Shown here piece by piece: positions 25,861 to 35,759 of a stretch of DNA of 64,000 nt. Position numbers and translations under genes: made by a program. Each line of letters opens with the position of its first letter. The first letter of the stretch is position 1. Origin of the DNA: Lanius collurio (taxonomy: Eukaryota; Chordata; Aves; Passeriformes; Laniidae); contig JACBWW010000021.1 of assembly GCA_020086605.1 (NCBI GenBank), positions 4,132,711 through 4,196,710 of the forward strand, read 5' to 3'. The notes beneath the pieces were generated by a model. It saw only the letters and a list, made by a program, of their open reading frames with translations, was not told the DNA's origin and searched no databases.

Positions 25861-28800
25861 GTGTTTCTAAGTCACTGCTTCCTCTGGAGACAGCAAGGGC
25901 AAGGAATGACAAGGATTTTTGTGGGTTGATCCAAAATTATTTCTCAGGAAATTTTGGCAAATTCAGTCTGTTTAAAGAAACTAAAAAATCCTGTGGATTG
26001 AGATAACTGAAAACATTATTATTATTGTCTCTGGGTTGTGTAATTAAAGTAAAATGAAAGTTGATTGCTATATGCAAAAGTTTTGAAAACATTGTGTCAT
26101 CATTTCTTGTAAATAATGATGTAGTAATTTCCATTTTTAAAGATAACATGTTAAGTTTCTTCCTTCTTTCCCCAAGCTAAATAACTCAGAAAAGTGTAAC
26201 TTCAGAAGTCATTTGAATTTTCATGCAAACTGTGCAGCTCGAGCAAATTTTGTTTAAGAAAGAAAAGAAAGATGTTTTGTCAATCATGTAACAAAATGAG
26301 TCAGTGAGGGCTCACTAAGTCATTTTGTCAGGAAGCTGATAGCAAGAAGCAGCAGCATTGTCTTCCTTCCTTCCCTTGCTGTCACTTTTGGCTGCTTGGT
26401 CCTTCTTTATCTCCATGTTAAAGGAAGCTTAGGGTGCACTTCAATGAGGAGAGACTTCTTACATGGAGAAGAGCCCTGGCTGTACATGAGGCAAGGCTTT
26501 CTGTGGAGCCTTGCTTGGAGTTTTATTAAATAGGAGATCTGGGTGCTGTACTCGTGTTCTTTTCATGATAGGCATCACTATGGGAGTTTTTAGTGTTCAC
26601 AGGCAGAGTTCATGTTTTAGTAGAAGAGAGCCTTCCTAGACATTTAACTTTAAATATGCTTCCTTAAGAGGTGACTGAAAGCTTTTGTCTGGAATGCTGC
26701 TGGGGGCATCACAAGCCTAAACTTGAATCTGCTTTCTTCCCATCTACCTTTGGCATTTATTATTCTGAAGTGTGACATGAAGTCCTCCTCCAGTAGAACT
26801 GATTTGAATAAAACTGACCAAGCTTGTTGTGGAAAGTCTGAAGGCAGGATTTGAAGGTGTATTTACTAAAGTTGCCAAAATACTGATTTATGTAATTTAA
26901 CATTATTTGACATTCCAAGTTTTTGGGGCTACCAATGTGATGATGGAGATAGACTCATATTTCAAATTACAGATCTGGATGCAAGCTGAGATTCCAGAGG
27001 CCAGTAAGATTCTTATACAGAAAAACAGAAATACTCAGGTCTTTCCAGTTGTAAAGACAGACAGAAAGCAGTATCAAGCTCCTTCCAGAACACCCAAGCT
27101 AAGTGCAGTTGGGAATGATAGCTCTCAGCCTCCCTCAGGAAATGGTGAGCACTTCAGGGAATGGAGCACTTTCTTGGTATTTTTCCAGATGACAAATTGC
27201 ACTGCATGTTGCAGGTTTTCATCTCTGATTAGTGCCAGTATAAATAAATATATAAATATGGCCAGAAAATGAGATTGTTTAGATTAGTTGTATTTTTTTT
27301 TCTCTGCAGTTTTAACATCTACAATAATGTTTCCTAAATATTTTAATTTTATTTTTAATAAATTCTCTATAATATCGTGGCAAGAAAAGGCATCTTTCAT
27401 GAGCTCCTAATACTTTATCTTATGATATTGTCATATGAAGGTTTTATTGATACAGTTTTAGCTATTGCTGGATAGAAACAGAAACAAAAAGTTTTTGAGC
27501 TCAAGCAGTCGCTGTTTGGTTTTCTTCTGCTTACTTAGCCACCTCTTCATAATTCTGATCTAAACACTGGGGGCTGCTCTGGGAAACCTCCCCAGAAGTG
27601 CAGTCCACGTGAAGCTGCCATCCCCTGCCTGTGCTGAGGGCCAGAGAGGGCAGCACTGGATGGCTCCTGTGCACTCTGTAAAGTGTGAGTGATGGCTTGT
27701 ACACCAGATAAATGCCTCTTAAAAGAGCTTTCCACTGATAGAGAGCTTTGATCTATGTTTGCATAGGCCAGTGGAGACATCCAGTGGCCGCTGCCTGACA
27801 AATGGTTGTCTCTGGATTGTGACTGCAAACACATGAAAGGCTGATGTGGAAAAAGGCGTTTTTAGGGGTTGGGTTTTTTTTTTCCCTTTAAATTCAGAAA
27901 AGAGTTCCAGATGCAACACAGTAAAAACTAAGGTCTGTGGAAGAAACTGCCTGGTTATGTCATTTACAGGGGTGCTGGCCTTGAGCCTCTGTTAAACATC
28001 TAACTTGTGGCAGCTGTACTGAAGCTAGCAGTCCTTACTGATCAGATACCATGTTAACCACTCCACTGAGTGCTTTGCTGCACTGAAATTTCTTAGAAGC
28101 ATATCAAACTTAAATCTTTTGCTGATTTTCAGATGTCCAACTGATGAAGATACTCATATGTATGCGGTTTTATTAATTACTTGTTTCTAGTTGGTTTCTT
28201 TTATTTTCATTTCATTGAATAATAATCAACTTTTCAGTTATTTTTAATACGTGACAGTAAATCTGTAAGATATTTTTAATAGTTTTTTAATGACAGAAGG
28301 ATTTGGGAGGAATGGAGTTATCAGGAAATCTGAAGTAAATGACAACATTTGCAAATTTCGTAATGCCTTTAAGACTAATTATGAGGACTAGTTTATGTAA
28401 CATTGTGGCCTTTCAGAAATATTCTGTCCCCTAAAGAGGAGAACAAACTGTGGTATATTTAGGTGAAGGTGAGGAATTTGTTAGAATGGTATCTTCCTTT
28501 TGGGCTCCATACTTGGTAAAATGTATAAGCAGTTTCATTATAAAAGCTTGGTTTTAAAAAAAATTTAGTATCAGAACCCCAGTGCAGACAATATTTCAAA
28601 TATCTATTAAATTGTTGAGACAAGATGAAGTAATAAGCATCTTTATTATATGAGAAAATGAAAAGTGGAAGTAGGAAAAAAAAGGGAAATGTTCCTCCAC
28701 CACTGGAATGAAAAATGGAAAATGTTTTTTTTTAAAAAATCTGAACCAGAGTAATAAAAGTTTATAAGAAGTTAACAAAACTGAAAGGGACAAAGAAAAA

Positions 28801-29544
28801 AAATAAACACGACCCTTTCTGGTTATTGTCAAGAGATGTTCCCAAGCCTAATAAGGACAAAGTATCAAAAGAGACTCAAATAAAACAGACCACATCACTA
28901 TTTCTTTTGGAGAGCCCAAATGTAGTTACATGATAATTATTTCCTGGAAAATGTTTGCATATTGTTATTTAGAAATCTGGCATATGGTAACTGCTGTAAA
29001 AAGCATTATTCCTCTGGCCACCTCAAAAGCTTATAACTGTCCATCAGTGAAAAACCAACCTGATTTGGGATCAGTTTTCTCTCATGGACCTTACAGTCTC
29101 CTAAACTGCAAAGCTTGAGCTAATGCTCTGGTTCTGATAACTAAGCCCACACAGTCTATTAGCCTAAACAGGGAAACATTAAATAAACTAGCCCTGCTTT
29201 CTTGAAGACTTTGTAGCACGTGTGGTGTGTTACATTTCATATGTATTTTCCTCCTTTGTATAGGAAGCTGTGTAGGCTGAGGTGCCTGTGTTTAGTAGTA
29301 CACCAACACTTGTCATCCACCCCGAGCTCCCCAGGGGATCACTGCTGGATCCACAGTGGGGAATTGTCACATTTAGGTGTTTCTGGCCTGGTGTGTCACT
29401 CTAAGTTGCCAAGGGAGCTGCCAGCTCACCGCCACAGCAGTCAGTATGTGAAAGGACCAGACTTGTGCTGTGGGGTACTGGACCTGTCTGCATTTCCCTG
29501 TATGTGCATGTGTCTTGAAGCTCTTTCTGTATGAAAAGAAAATC

Positions 29545-29690
29545 TTCCAGGGGCCTTAAAGATCACATATTTTCAACCCCCCTGCTGTGGGCAGGGACAC
29601 CTTTCACTAGACCAGGCTGCTCAGAGCCCCATAGCTTCTCAGGGCAGCCTGGGCCGGTGCCTCACCACCCTCACAGGGAACAGTGTCAGT
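29545..29690 (-). mobile_element. CR1 LINE fragment (3' end region), minus orientation
   Basis: The + strand reads GGCCTTAAAGATCAC, then CCCCCTGCTGTGGGCAGGGA, CACTAGACCAGGCTGCTCAG and GTGCCTCACCACCCTCACAG. This order matches the reverse complement of avian CR1 3' ends as I know them. It is the longest and least diverged CR1 piece in the window. It is non-coding and 5'-truncated, as is usual for CR1. Confidence 0.85.
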
Positions 29691-30583
29691 CACCTGCAAG
29701 TCTGTTGCTGAAATCCCACCCAGTCCCAGCGCTGATAAACTTTAACTAAAGATGTTACATGGATTGACATGAGCACATCTCTTAAAAGTTTTTCCAATGT
29801 CTGCTATGCTCCATTACACTTGCTGTAAAGCAAATTCATTGCTTTTATCATGAGTAAATACTGAATTACAGCCCATGGCAAGCTGGGCCCTGAAAATAAC
29901 TGAGCTATGCAGAGATGACTTGTTCCTGGAACAATTGCTTCTGACACATCATGGATGAGTGTATCTTGGCTCGTTATGGAGAAGCACTGAAGTTGACTTT
30001 ACAAGGCAGTTTGCACACAGAATGAAGCCTAATTTAAATTTGCTTAATCCTATAATGCAGTATTAACATGATATTTGCTTGCCAAGAGTGTGCATGCCAC
30101 TTCTGTGTGGGCACCCTTAAGGCACGTTTCTCAAATTGCACAGCTTGTTATTAACTATTTTTAGATGTTTAGGCAAACTTACAAAAACTGACAAATGGTA
30201 AAAGCATTTTATAATGTTCTGTGAAGAAATAGAACTGCTGTGTAGATAACAACAGGGAGTCTGGATCTCACATTAAATTAAGATTTGGACTAAGAAACCA
30301 TCAAGGGGGTTTTGTACATTCCAGTCCCTACCTCACGGCATGGGGAACGTGAAATTCCTTTGTTGTATCATTTATTCTGATTGCACCTACAGCCAGAATT
30401 ATCTGTGGCAGGAGATTTAATGTGCATGCTGTAAGAGGCAGTACGTGCTCCAAGCAGCTTGAAGTCTCAGGAGCTCAGACAGAAAGGAAGAACTTGGTAC
30501 ATTCTTTAAGGCCAGTTGGTGTACGATGTCATTTAGTTTACTGGTAGTTCCATTCTGATTTGATTTGGGTATTATTTCCTGGG

Positions 30584-30623
30584 TTTTTTTTTTTTTTTTT
30601 TTTGGTCTGTGGCTATTTTTAAT
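30584..30623 (-). other. 20-nt A-tract preceded by ATTAAA on the minus strand
   Basis: The + strand has 20 consecutive T at 30584-30603. Read on the minus strand this is an A-tract, preceded by the hexamer ATTAAA (complement of 30618-30623) with 14 bases between. That arrangement resembles the 3' end of a reverse-transcribed polyadenylated transcript. No target-site duplication was found, and T-runs are common in this intron, so chance is possible. Confidence 0.35.
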
Positions 30624-30653
30624 TTCCCTTTGAACAACTGAATACATTATTTA

Positions 30654-31183
30654 TCAAAGGTATTGTGGTTGGAATGCTCTTTCTTCTGACTTTTTTCCTA
30701 AGAATATCATTAGATTGCAGTTTTGTGCACTGGCAAGCTGCCTGCCGAGCTCTCTGTGTCTTTTCAAGCTTGCTGTGGAGCAGCTCGATCCCAGCCTGGC
30801 CTCCTTCTCCACCATGCCCGTGTGCCTCCCCACAGCCTTTACCTGGGTGGGGGGTTTATGAGGACGGCAGAATGTGTTGAAAGAGGAGGCTGAAGGAGGG
30901 CAAGAGCTGACATGAAGTCCAGATGCCTCCCACACATGCTGTGGTGTGCAGGTGGAGGGGTTGGGAGGCAGAAGGCCTGAATGGAGAGTGGGACACGGGC
31001 TGTGCAGTGCTGGGGCCTTCTGGTCGTGTGGAGGGGGGAGCGCTTGTGGCCACAAGAGTGACTGGTCGTGGTGGCCAGCCGTGGCTGTGCCAGCCGTGTC
31101 CAGCTCAGAGAGGGTGGCTGCAACTGGGGGACTGTGTGTCCTACCGTGCCACTCCAGGGCCCCTCAGCATGGCACCAGGGCAT
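30654..31183. other. GC-rich shoulder next to the CpG island, no recognised gene
   Basis: This GC-rich segment has overlapping open frames on both strands (up to about 133 codons on the minus strand, Pro/Ser/His-rich). None resembles a known protein domain, and openness in several frames at once points to composition rather than coding. CpGs are fewer than in the adjacent island. It may be part of a promoter-proximal region, or a degraded retrocopy in minus orientation, given the A-tract and ATTAAA hexamer that lie just beyond it on that strand (see the 30584-30623 entry). Confidence 0.35.
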
Positions 31184-31369
31184 GTCAGCACAGTGCTAAC
31201 ATTTGGAAATTCTCTTTCTCAATGAAATGCAAGCGGGTCTGTTCACAAACTCCTGCAAGTAGGAATGTTTCTGAAGGGGTGACCTTCTGCCTTGCTGCAC
31301 CGTGCATGGTTTCTAGATTTACACTAGGTGTTTTGTGAGGACTTTAATTTCTTACACTTTAATTTAACG

Positions 31370-31800
31370 AAAGGGCGTGGGATGAGGGTGAAATTGCGCA
31401 GAGGGATGGGTGCACAGAGGAGCCGATTGGCGGGCAGCGGCTGAGGGGAAGGCATGAACGCCATCGCTGCCGGCACTGCCCGGCCCTCGCCACGTCCATT
31501 ACGGCCCTTGGCTCCCTCGGGGCTGAACCTGCTGGGAGCCGGCATGGGGAGGGCTGCGCTCCCGGGAAGCGGCTGGACCCGGGGCGAGACGAGGGAAGAA
31601 CGACCGTGTTCAGTTGCAGGCAGTTTTCTCTTGTTTCACTCTCTCCCGGCAGTTTTCTCCCTCGAGCCATGCCGCGTTTGGCCCGTGCCCGGTGCTGCTC
31701 TCGCTCTGAGGCGCCCGGGCCAGGCCGGCCTCCCCTCATCGCGGTGACACCGCCTGGGGCCGGGAGCATGTTGTGGGCTCGGACACGCCTGTGCTTTCCC
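31370..31800. promoter_or_regulatory. Intronic CpG island, candidate internal promoter
   Basis: Counting by eye gives about 37 CpG dinucleotides in 31381-31800, in a segment that is roughly 60-65% GC, whereas flanking intron lines of 60 bases often contain none. An inverted CCAAT box lies at 31426-31430 (ATTGG in a CGATTGGCGGG context). No convincing TATA box was seen, which is usual for CpG-island promoters. The island lies about 4 kb upstream of the THSD4 exon, within the intron. Reading frames are open on both strands through it, but this is expected in GC-rich DNA and no conserved peptide is recognised. The CpG island is directly seen; the promoter role is inferred. Confidence 0.6.
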
Positions 31801-34034
31801 TCTCGTGGAATTAAAAGATCAGGATTGTTCTTTGAATGTCAGCCTGTGAATCCCGGTGGAGGATGCTTCCTCCCTTGCTCACCCCCTTTTCAGGGCCTGA
31901 GGAGAGGCCTCGGCCTGAAATGCTGGTGGAGTTTGAACTCCAGCTGCTGGCTGTAGGGTGATAACACCTAATTTCCTTCTTTCCCCTTAAAAAAAAATGT
32001 GTAATAACTTAAACAGTTGAATTATTTTCCTTAAACCTCTACTGCTCTGAAATCTGCAATGAAATGTGTTTATATTTGTGATTTAAGTTTGATCAGTAAA
32101 ATCAATCTTAGGAGATTGGTGGAACGTTTTTACTACAATGTGTGCTCTGTGATGCAGAGTAGGTACAGTTTGCAATGCAATGTGAGGTCTTGCTTGGTGT
32201 CTTTAATGTGGACATGGAAGGTGGTAGAACTTTGCTGTGGTCCTGCTTTAGCATGCCTGGCTCTTATTCCTCATAGGGAGAGGTGGAAGGTAAGTTTCAA
32301 CAGAGGACTTGGAAAAAAACTGACTCCTGAGTCTTGCAGTTTGGAGAAGACCAGGACGTTCCTGAGGTACTTAAAGGCTAGTTTAATAAGGTTGTTTTAA
32401 GGAAAGTACTGATTTTTTGATTTAGATACTTTTTTCAGTCTGTAAAATGAAAACCGAACATTACATGTCACCAGGATTGTTTACTAAAGGCACCTCCTTC
32501 AGTTAAATCAATAATGAATATGTCTGGCAGAACCTGTGTGGTAACATTAAATTTCACCCAAGTTCACTATTTAATAAGGTAGGATAAGGAAATTTTGCAC
32601 AAAGACTTGGTTGTGCTAGAGTGAGCATGTGAATAAAAAATAAATACACTAGGAGGACATGTTAAACATTACCTGTGTAATGAACTGTCCTAGTAATTGT
32701 GTCGCACTTTAAAAGAGCTGAGGGGTTTTTTGTGGAAATGTGTTTTGTTGCCAGCTAGTTGGGAAGGCCTTCATGGAGAAGTGTTACTGTATCCCTGGAG
32801 GTCATATAGATCTTTTTGTAAAGTCTGGGATCAGATGACATGGTACTCCAAAATGTGGCTTTTGAGGAATCAGTCGCCCCACAGCTCCTTTTTTAATTGA
32901 CATTTTATGTCCAGCTGCCGAGCCAGTAGTGCAGCTTGACCTACCACCTGTAAAACTGTAAAACCTCAAGAGTTACGGCAAAACACAGGGTCAGGGAGGT
33001 TTTTTTTTACTGGTGTAGTGTCTTGTTCTACATGGGAATTCTAAAATGTGTTTGTTCTGCTGTAATTTCTGCATCTTTCACAGTAATACATTGAATCAGT
33101 ATGGGAAATGCCTGTCATTCAGCAGGGGCAATTCAGTTAACAGATTTTGCTCTTTATAGGAGAGTTTTTTTCAGAATTTTCACATTTGGGAATGTTGTCT
33201 TTAGGTAGTGTGATTGGTATATGCCTTACCAAGGCAGTACCTTACAGGTGCTCATTAAAAGAATCTGAATATTGAAGGCCAAAGGGTTATAGGGTATGTT
33301 TGTTGTTAAGGCCTGATTTGGTTTTTTGTGGTCAGAGACATTAACTGTTCTAATATTTCTTTTTGTCTGAGTGGAAACAGATACTTATGAGAAAGAATGA
33401 AACAAAGAAAAAAAGAGAATTATTTTTTTACACAGCGAGTAATCTCTACTGTGCTACATTAGCAATGCAGTAGGCTGACCTATCACAGCAGAAGTGAAGG
33501 AAGAGAGAGGTCCAGGAAAAAATATCATGCTTCAGCAGGTAATTTTTTCATCTTTGAGTAACACAAACTTTTACTGGGATCTGGAAGGCCAGCTGATAAT
33601 TTCAAGAATAAATATTTTAAAGTATCAAAACCATATGGAGGAGAATCAGTAGAGGAAGAATATGGGAATGTGAGGCTTCAGGTCACTGAACTTAAGGGAA
33701 CAGAGTAGGACATTTCAGATAAGGACGTTTCAGAAACCCTAAATGGCTTGTTTGACTTGACTTTAGAGAATGGAAAGATAAGAAAATGTACTCTGCAGAG
33801 GTGCTACTTGATTGCTAGCTTTGCGTGTTATAAAAATAGGACACTTTCAGACATAGAAAAGGACAAGTTGACTTAAATTGTAATGAATCACTGAAACTAG
33901 GTTATATTTATTTGAGAATTCTGAATATAGTTATGTGTGAAGTGATGAAGCTGCTAAGAATAATGCTCAGTTTATCATTAAACCTAGCTGTTACACTTGG
34001 AGACTGAACTGCAGGAAATAACTCCATTTGGGTT

Positions 34035-34063
34035 TTTGGGTTTTTTTTGTTGTTTTTTTTTTT
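34035..34063. repeat. T-rich low-complexity tract
   Basis: GGGTTTTTTTTGTTG followed by a run of T. Simple sequence within the intron. Confidence 0.85.
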
Positions 34064-35545
34064 AATGACTAAGTGAAGTCCTTGGAATGATAAGCTAGTG
34101 AATCTAAAAAAAAAAAAGTAGCCCATGGAAAAATGACTGCCTTGAACAATGCATGCATAGCTTCTGCAAAAAAAACCAAATTAGGTAAATAGATCTTTGA
34201 CCTTTCTTAGAATTAGTAGATGTTTTTGGGGATTTTATCAAAGATTGCCAGACAAAAGCCATGATGTATATGAGTGGCAGTTAAATGAGTTCAGCTGTGT
34301 GAGAGGAAATCCAAGATCCAGGGTTCAGAATTGGTCTGCATTATTCCTGTATCTGCACAGGGTGTAACTGAAATTGAGCTCAAAGTTTGGTACTTCCAAT
34401 ATATAAGTTTGGTACTCGATATAAAACAGTTGTTTAATACATATTTGTAGTGATTGCATTTTTTTTTGCCTTTCTGTTATGTCTTAGATGAAGATTCAAA
34501 AATATACTGAAGTCAAGTAGAAAATCATGTGAACACAATGTTTTAGTATTAAACAAGGGCACATAGTATCTTCTTTGACAGATTAAATAGCAGGTTTCAG
34601 TTTCAGTATAGGCAATGAGCTGAAGCTTGATGAAGTGAGAGGAATTTTAGTTCATTATTGTGGCAGCAATGAAGTATTGTCAAAAGAAAAAGGATCTCTG
34701 TTTGGACCTTGCTGCCACTATGTATCAGTGCTGCTCTTGGTTAGAAAGAAACTGAAGGTATTGTTATGTCAGTTAGTAAATGGGGGTAATAAGCTGTGAG
34801 CAGCTCTGACATGACAGATGATTTGCAACAGAAAGGCTACACAAATGTGTTAGCAAACCTGATAGTTTAAGATAGGGGGAGCGTTAGACTGTATCTGGTG
34901 AGGAACAGATTTTCAGAGGAGAAGATAAGGTCTTGCTTCTTGTCTTCTGTGTTCCTCTCACCCAGAGTTCAGTGGACTGATTTCTATTGGTTCTTGTACA
35001 TCAGCAGAAATCATGGGGCTTTGAATAATGCTGCATTTTATATATTATTGAAAATGAAAGAGTTTTTTTAGTGAAATAGAATGAAAGAGTTGTGTTTGTT
35101 CAGTAGAATAGCCACTAAAGGGTAACTTGTAAAACTGAAGAGAAAAACAATAAAGTTTTTTAAGATGTGTGTCTATCTTGTTTAAAATGTTTCTCAGTGC
35201 AGGGCCTTTGTATGCTTACCAACATGGACAGACTGGAGACTCTAAGTGAGCCTGATCTGATGTGCATCCTTCCGATTACTGTGGGATTGTGCTGACACTT
35301 AGGAGTTATGAACTGCCATAACGTGTTACTATGCTTTAAGAAGACTAACTGGGCAATGTTTTTATGAAACTAGAGATACTCTTGGTCCTTTAGGGAAGTG
35401 TCAGTCATTAACGACTGTTGTGTTGTCATAAGGTGTGTTGGAGTGCTAACCTTGGAGTTGGTTTCTTTATCACCATTCATTTGATATGGTCACTCACAGT
35501 GCGTTGTTTGCATCCTTGTTTCTTCCCCTCAGACCTTACTGCTCG

Positions 35546-35616
35546 CTTAACGAGCTTTTCCTTTTCCAGTCTGCTGCTCTGCACTTTGTAACGGGGCCTT
35601 GTGTGTGTGTCCACAG
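35546..35616 (+). promoter_or_regulatory. THSD4: 3' splice site region of the THSD4 exon, with an upstream decoy acceptor
   Basis: The exon is preceded by a GT run and TCCACAG, giving AG at 35615-35616. A second, pyrimidine-richer acceptor (CTTTTCCTTTTCCAG) ends at 35569, 47 bases upstream. Using it would bring a TAA at 35589-35591 into the exon's reading frame, so the downstream AG must be the coding one. The reading frame of the exon is open only from 35592 on the left, which supports this choice. Confidence 0.7.
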
Positions 35617-35753
35617 TGAAGGGGAGTCAGAAGTGTGAGCTGAACTGCCGGGCCATCGGCTACCGCTTCTACGTGCGCCAGGCGGAGACGGTGATCGACG
35701 GCACGCCCTGCGACCCCAACGGGACTGCCATCTGTGTGGCAGGGCAGTGCAAG
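35617..35753 (+). CDS. THSD4: Internal coding exon of THSD4 (ADAMTSL6), Cys-rich module
   Basis: The exon is 137 bp: two bases completing a split codon (phase 1 on the left), then 45 open codons ending exactly at a codon boundary (phase 0 on the right). The peptide contains CELNCRAIGYRFYVRQAE, then VIDGTPCD, NGTAICV and GQCK. This is the ADAMTS/ADAMTS-like Cys-rich segment that lies between the first thrombospondin type-1 repeat and the spacer. Five cysteines (codons at 35634, 35646, 35709, 35733, 35748) and an N-glycosylation sequon NGT (35718-35726) are visible. From memory, the RAIGYRFYVRQAE...DGTPCD.NGTAICV.GQCK pattern fits THSD4 best; ADAMTSL4 is next, and ADAMTSL1/3 differ strongly. 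THSD4 is a secreted matrix protein lacking a protease domain that binds fibrillin-1 and promotes microfibril assembly. Third codon positions are G or C in 40 of 45 codons, in sharp contrast to the AT-rich flanks. The exon is one piece of a much larger gene; no start or stop codon of the gene lies here. Confidence 0.9.
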
Positions 35754-35759
35754 GTAAGG
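35754..35759 (+). promoter_or_regulatory. THSD4: 5' splice site (donor) of the THSD4 exon
   Basis: CAAG followed by GTAAGG is a near-consensus vertebrate donor. It lies directly after the Lys codon of the conserved GQCK sequence. In this family the protein continues there with a Gly-Cys-Asp stretch, which is not found in the following bases, so the junction is well placed. Confidence 0.85.

Larger units (their letters stand above)
1..35616 (+). other. THSD4: Intron of THSD4 upstream of the exon (3' part only)
   Basis: More than 35 kb of non-coding sequence runs up to the acceptor at 35615-35616. The six frames hold only short open stretches without recognisable domains, and stop codons are frequent. 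Contents that can be named are listed separately: CR1 and MIR-like remnants, simple repeats, GC-rich patches and a CpG island. I looked for the preceding THSD4 exons (thrombospondin type-1 repeat with its WxxW and CSxTCG motifs) and saw none. That the whole segment is a single intron is inference, based on the absence of other exons and the known large introns of this gene. A short exon or an unknown non-coding transcript could have been missed. Confidence 0.75.

Noticed and set aside
26907..27272. 121-codon open stretch on the + strand
   Set aside because: Composition is unremarkable and no domain is recognised. No clear acceptor/donor pair brackets it, and third positions are not GC-rich as in the real exon.
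31359..31956. Open frames of 97-136 codons on both strands through the CpG island
   Set aside because: Open in several frames on both strands because stop codons are rare in GC-rich DNA. Pro/Arg/Gly/Ser-rich composition and no known domain. A short first-exon coding piece cannot be excluded.
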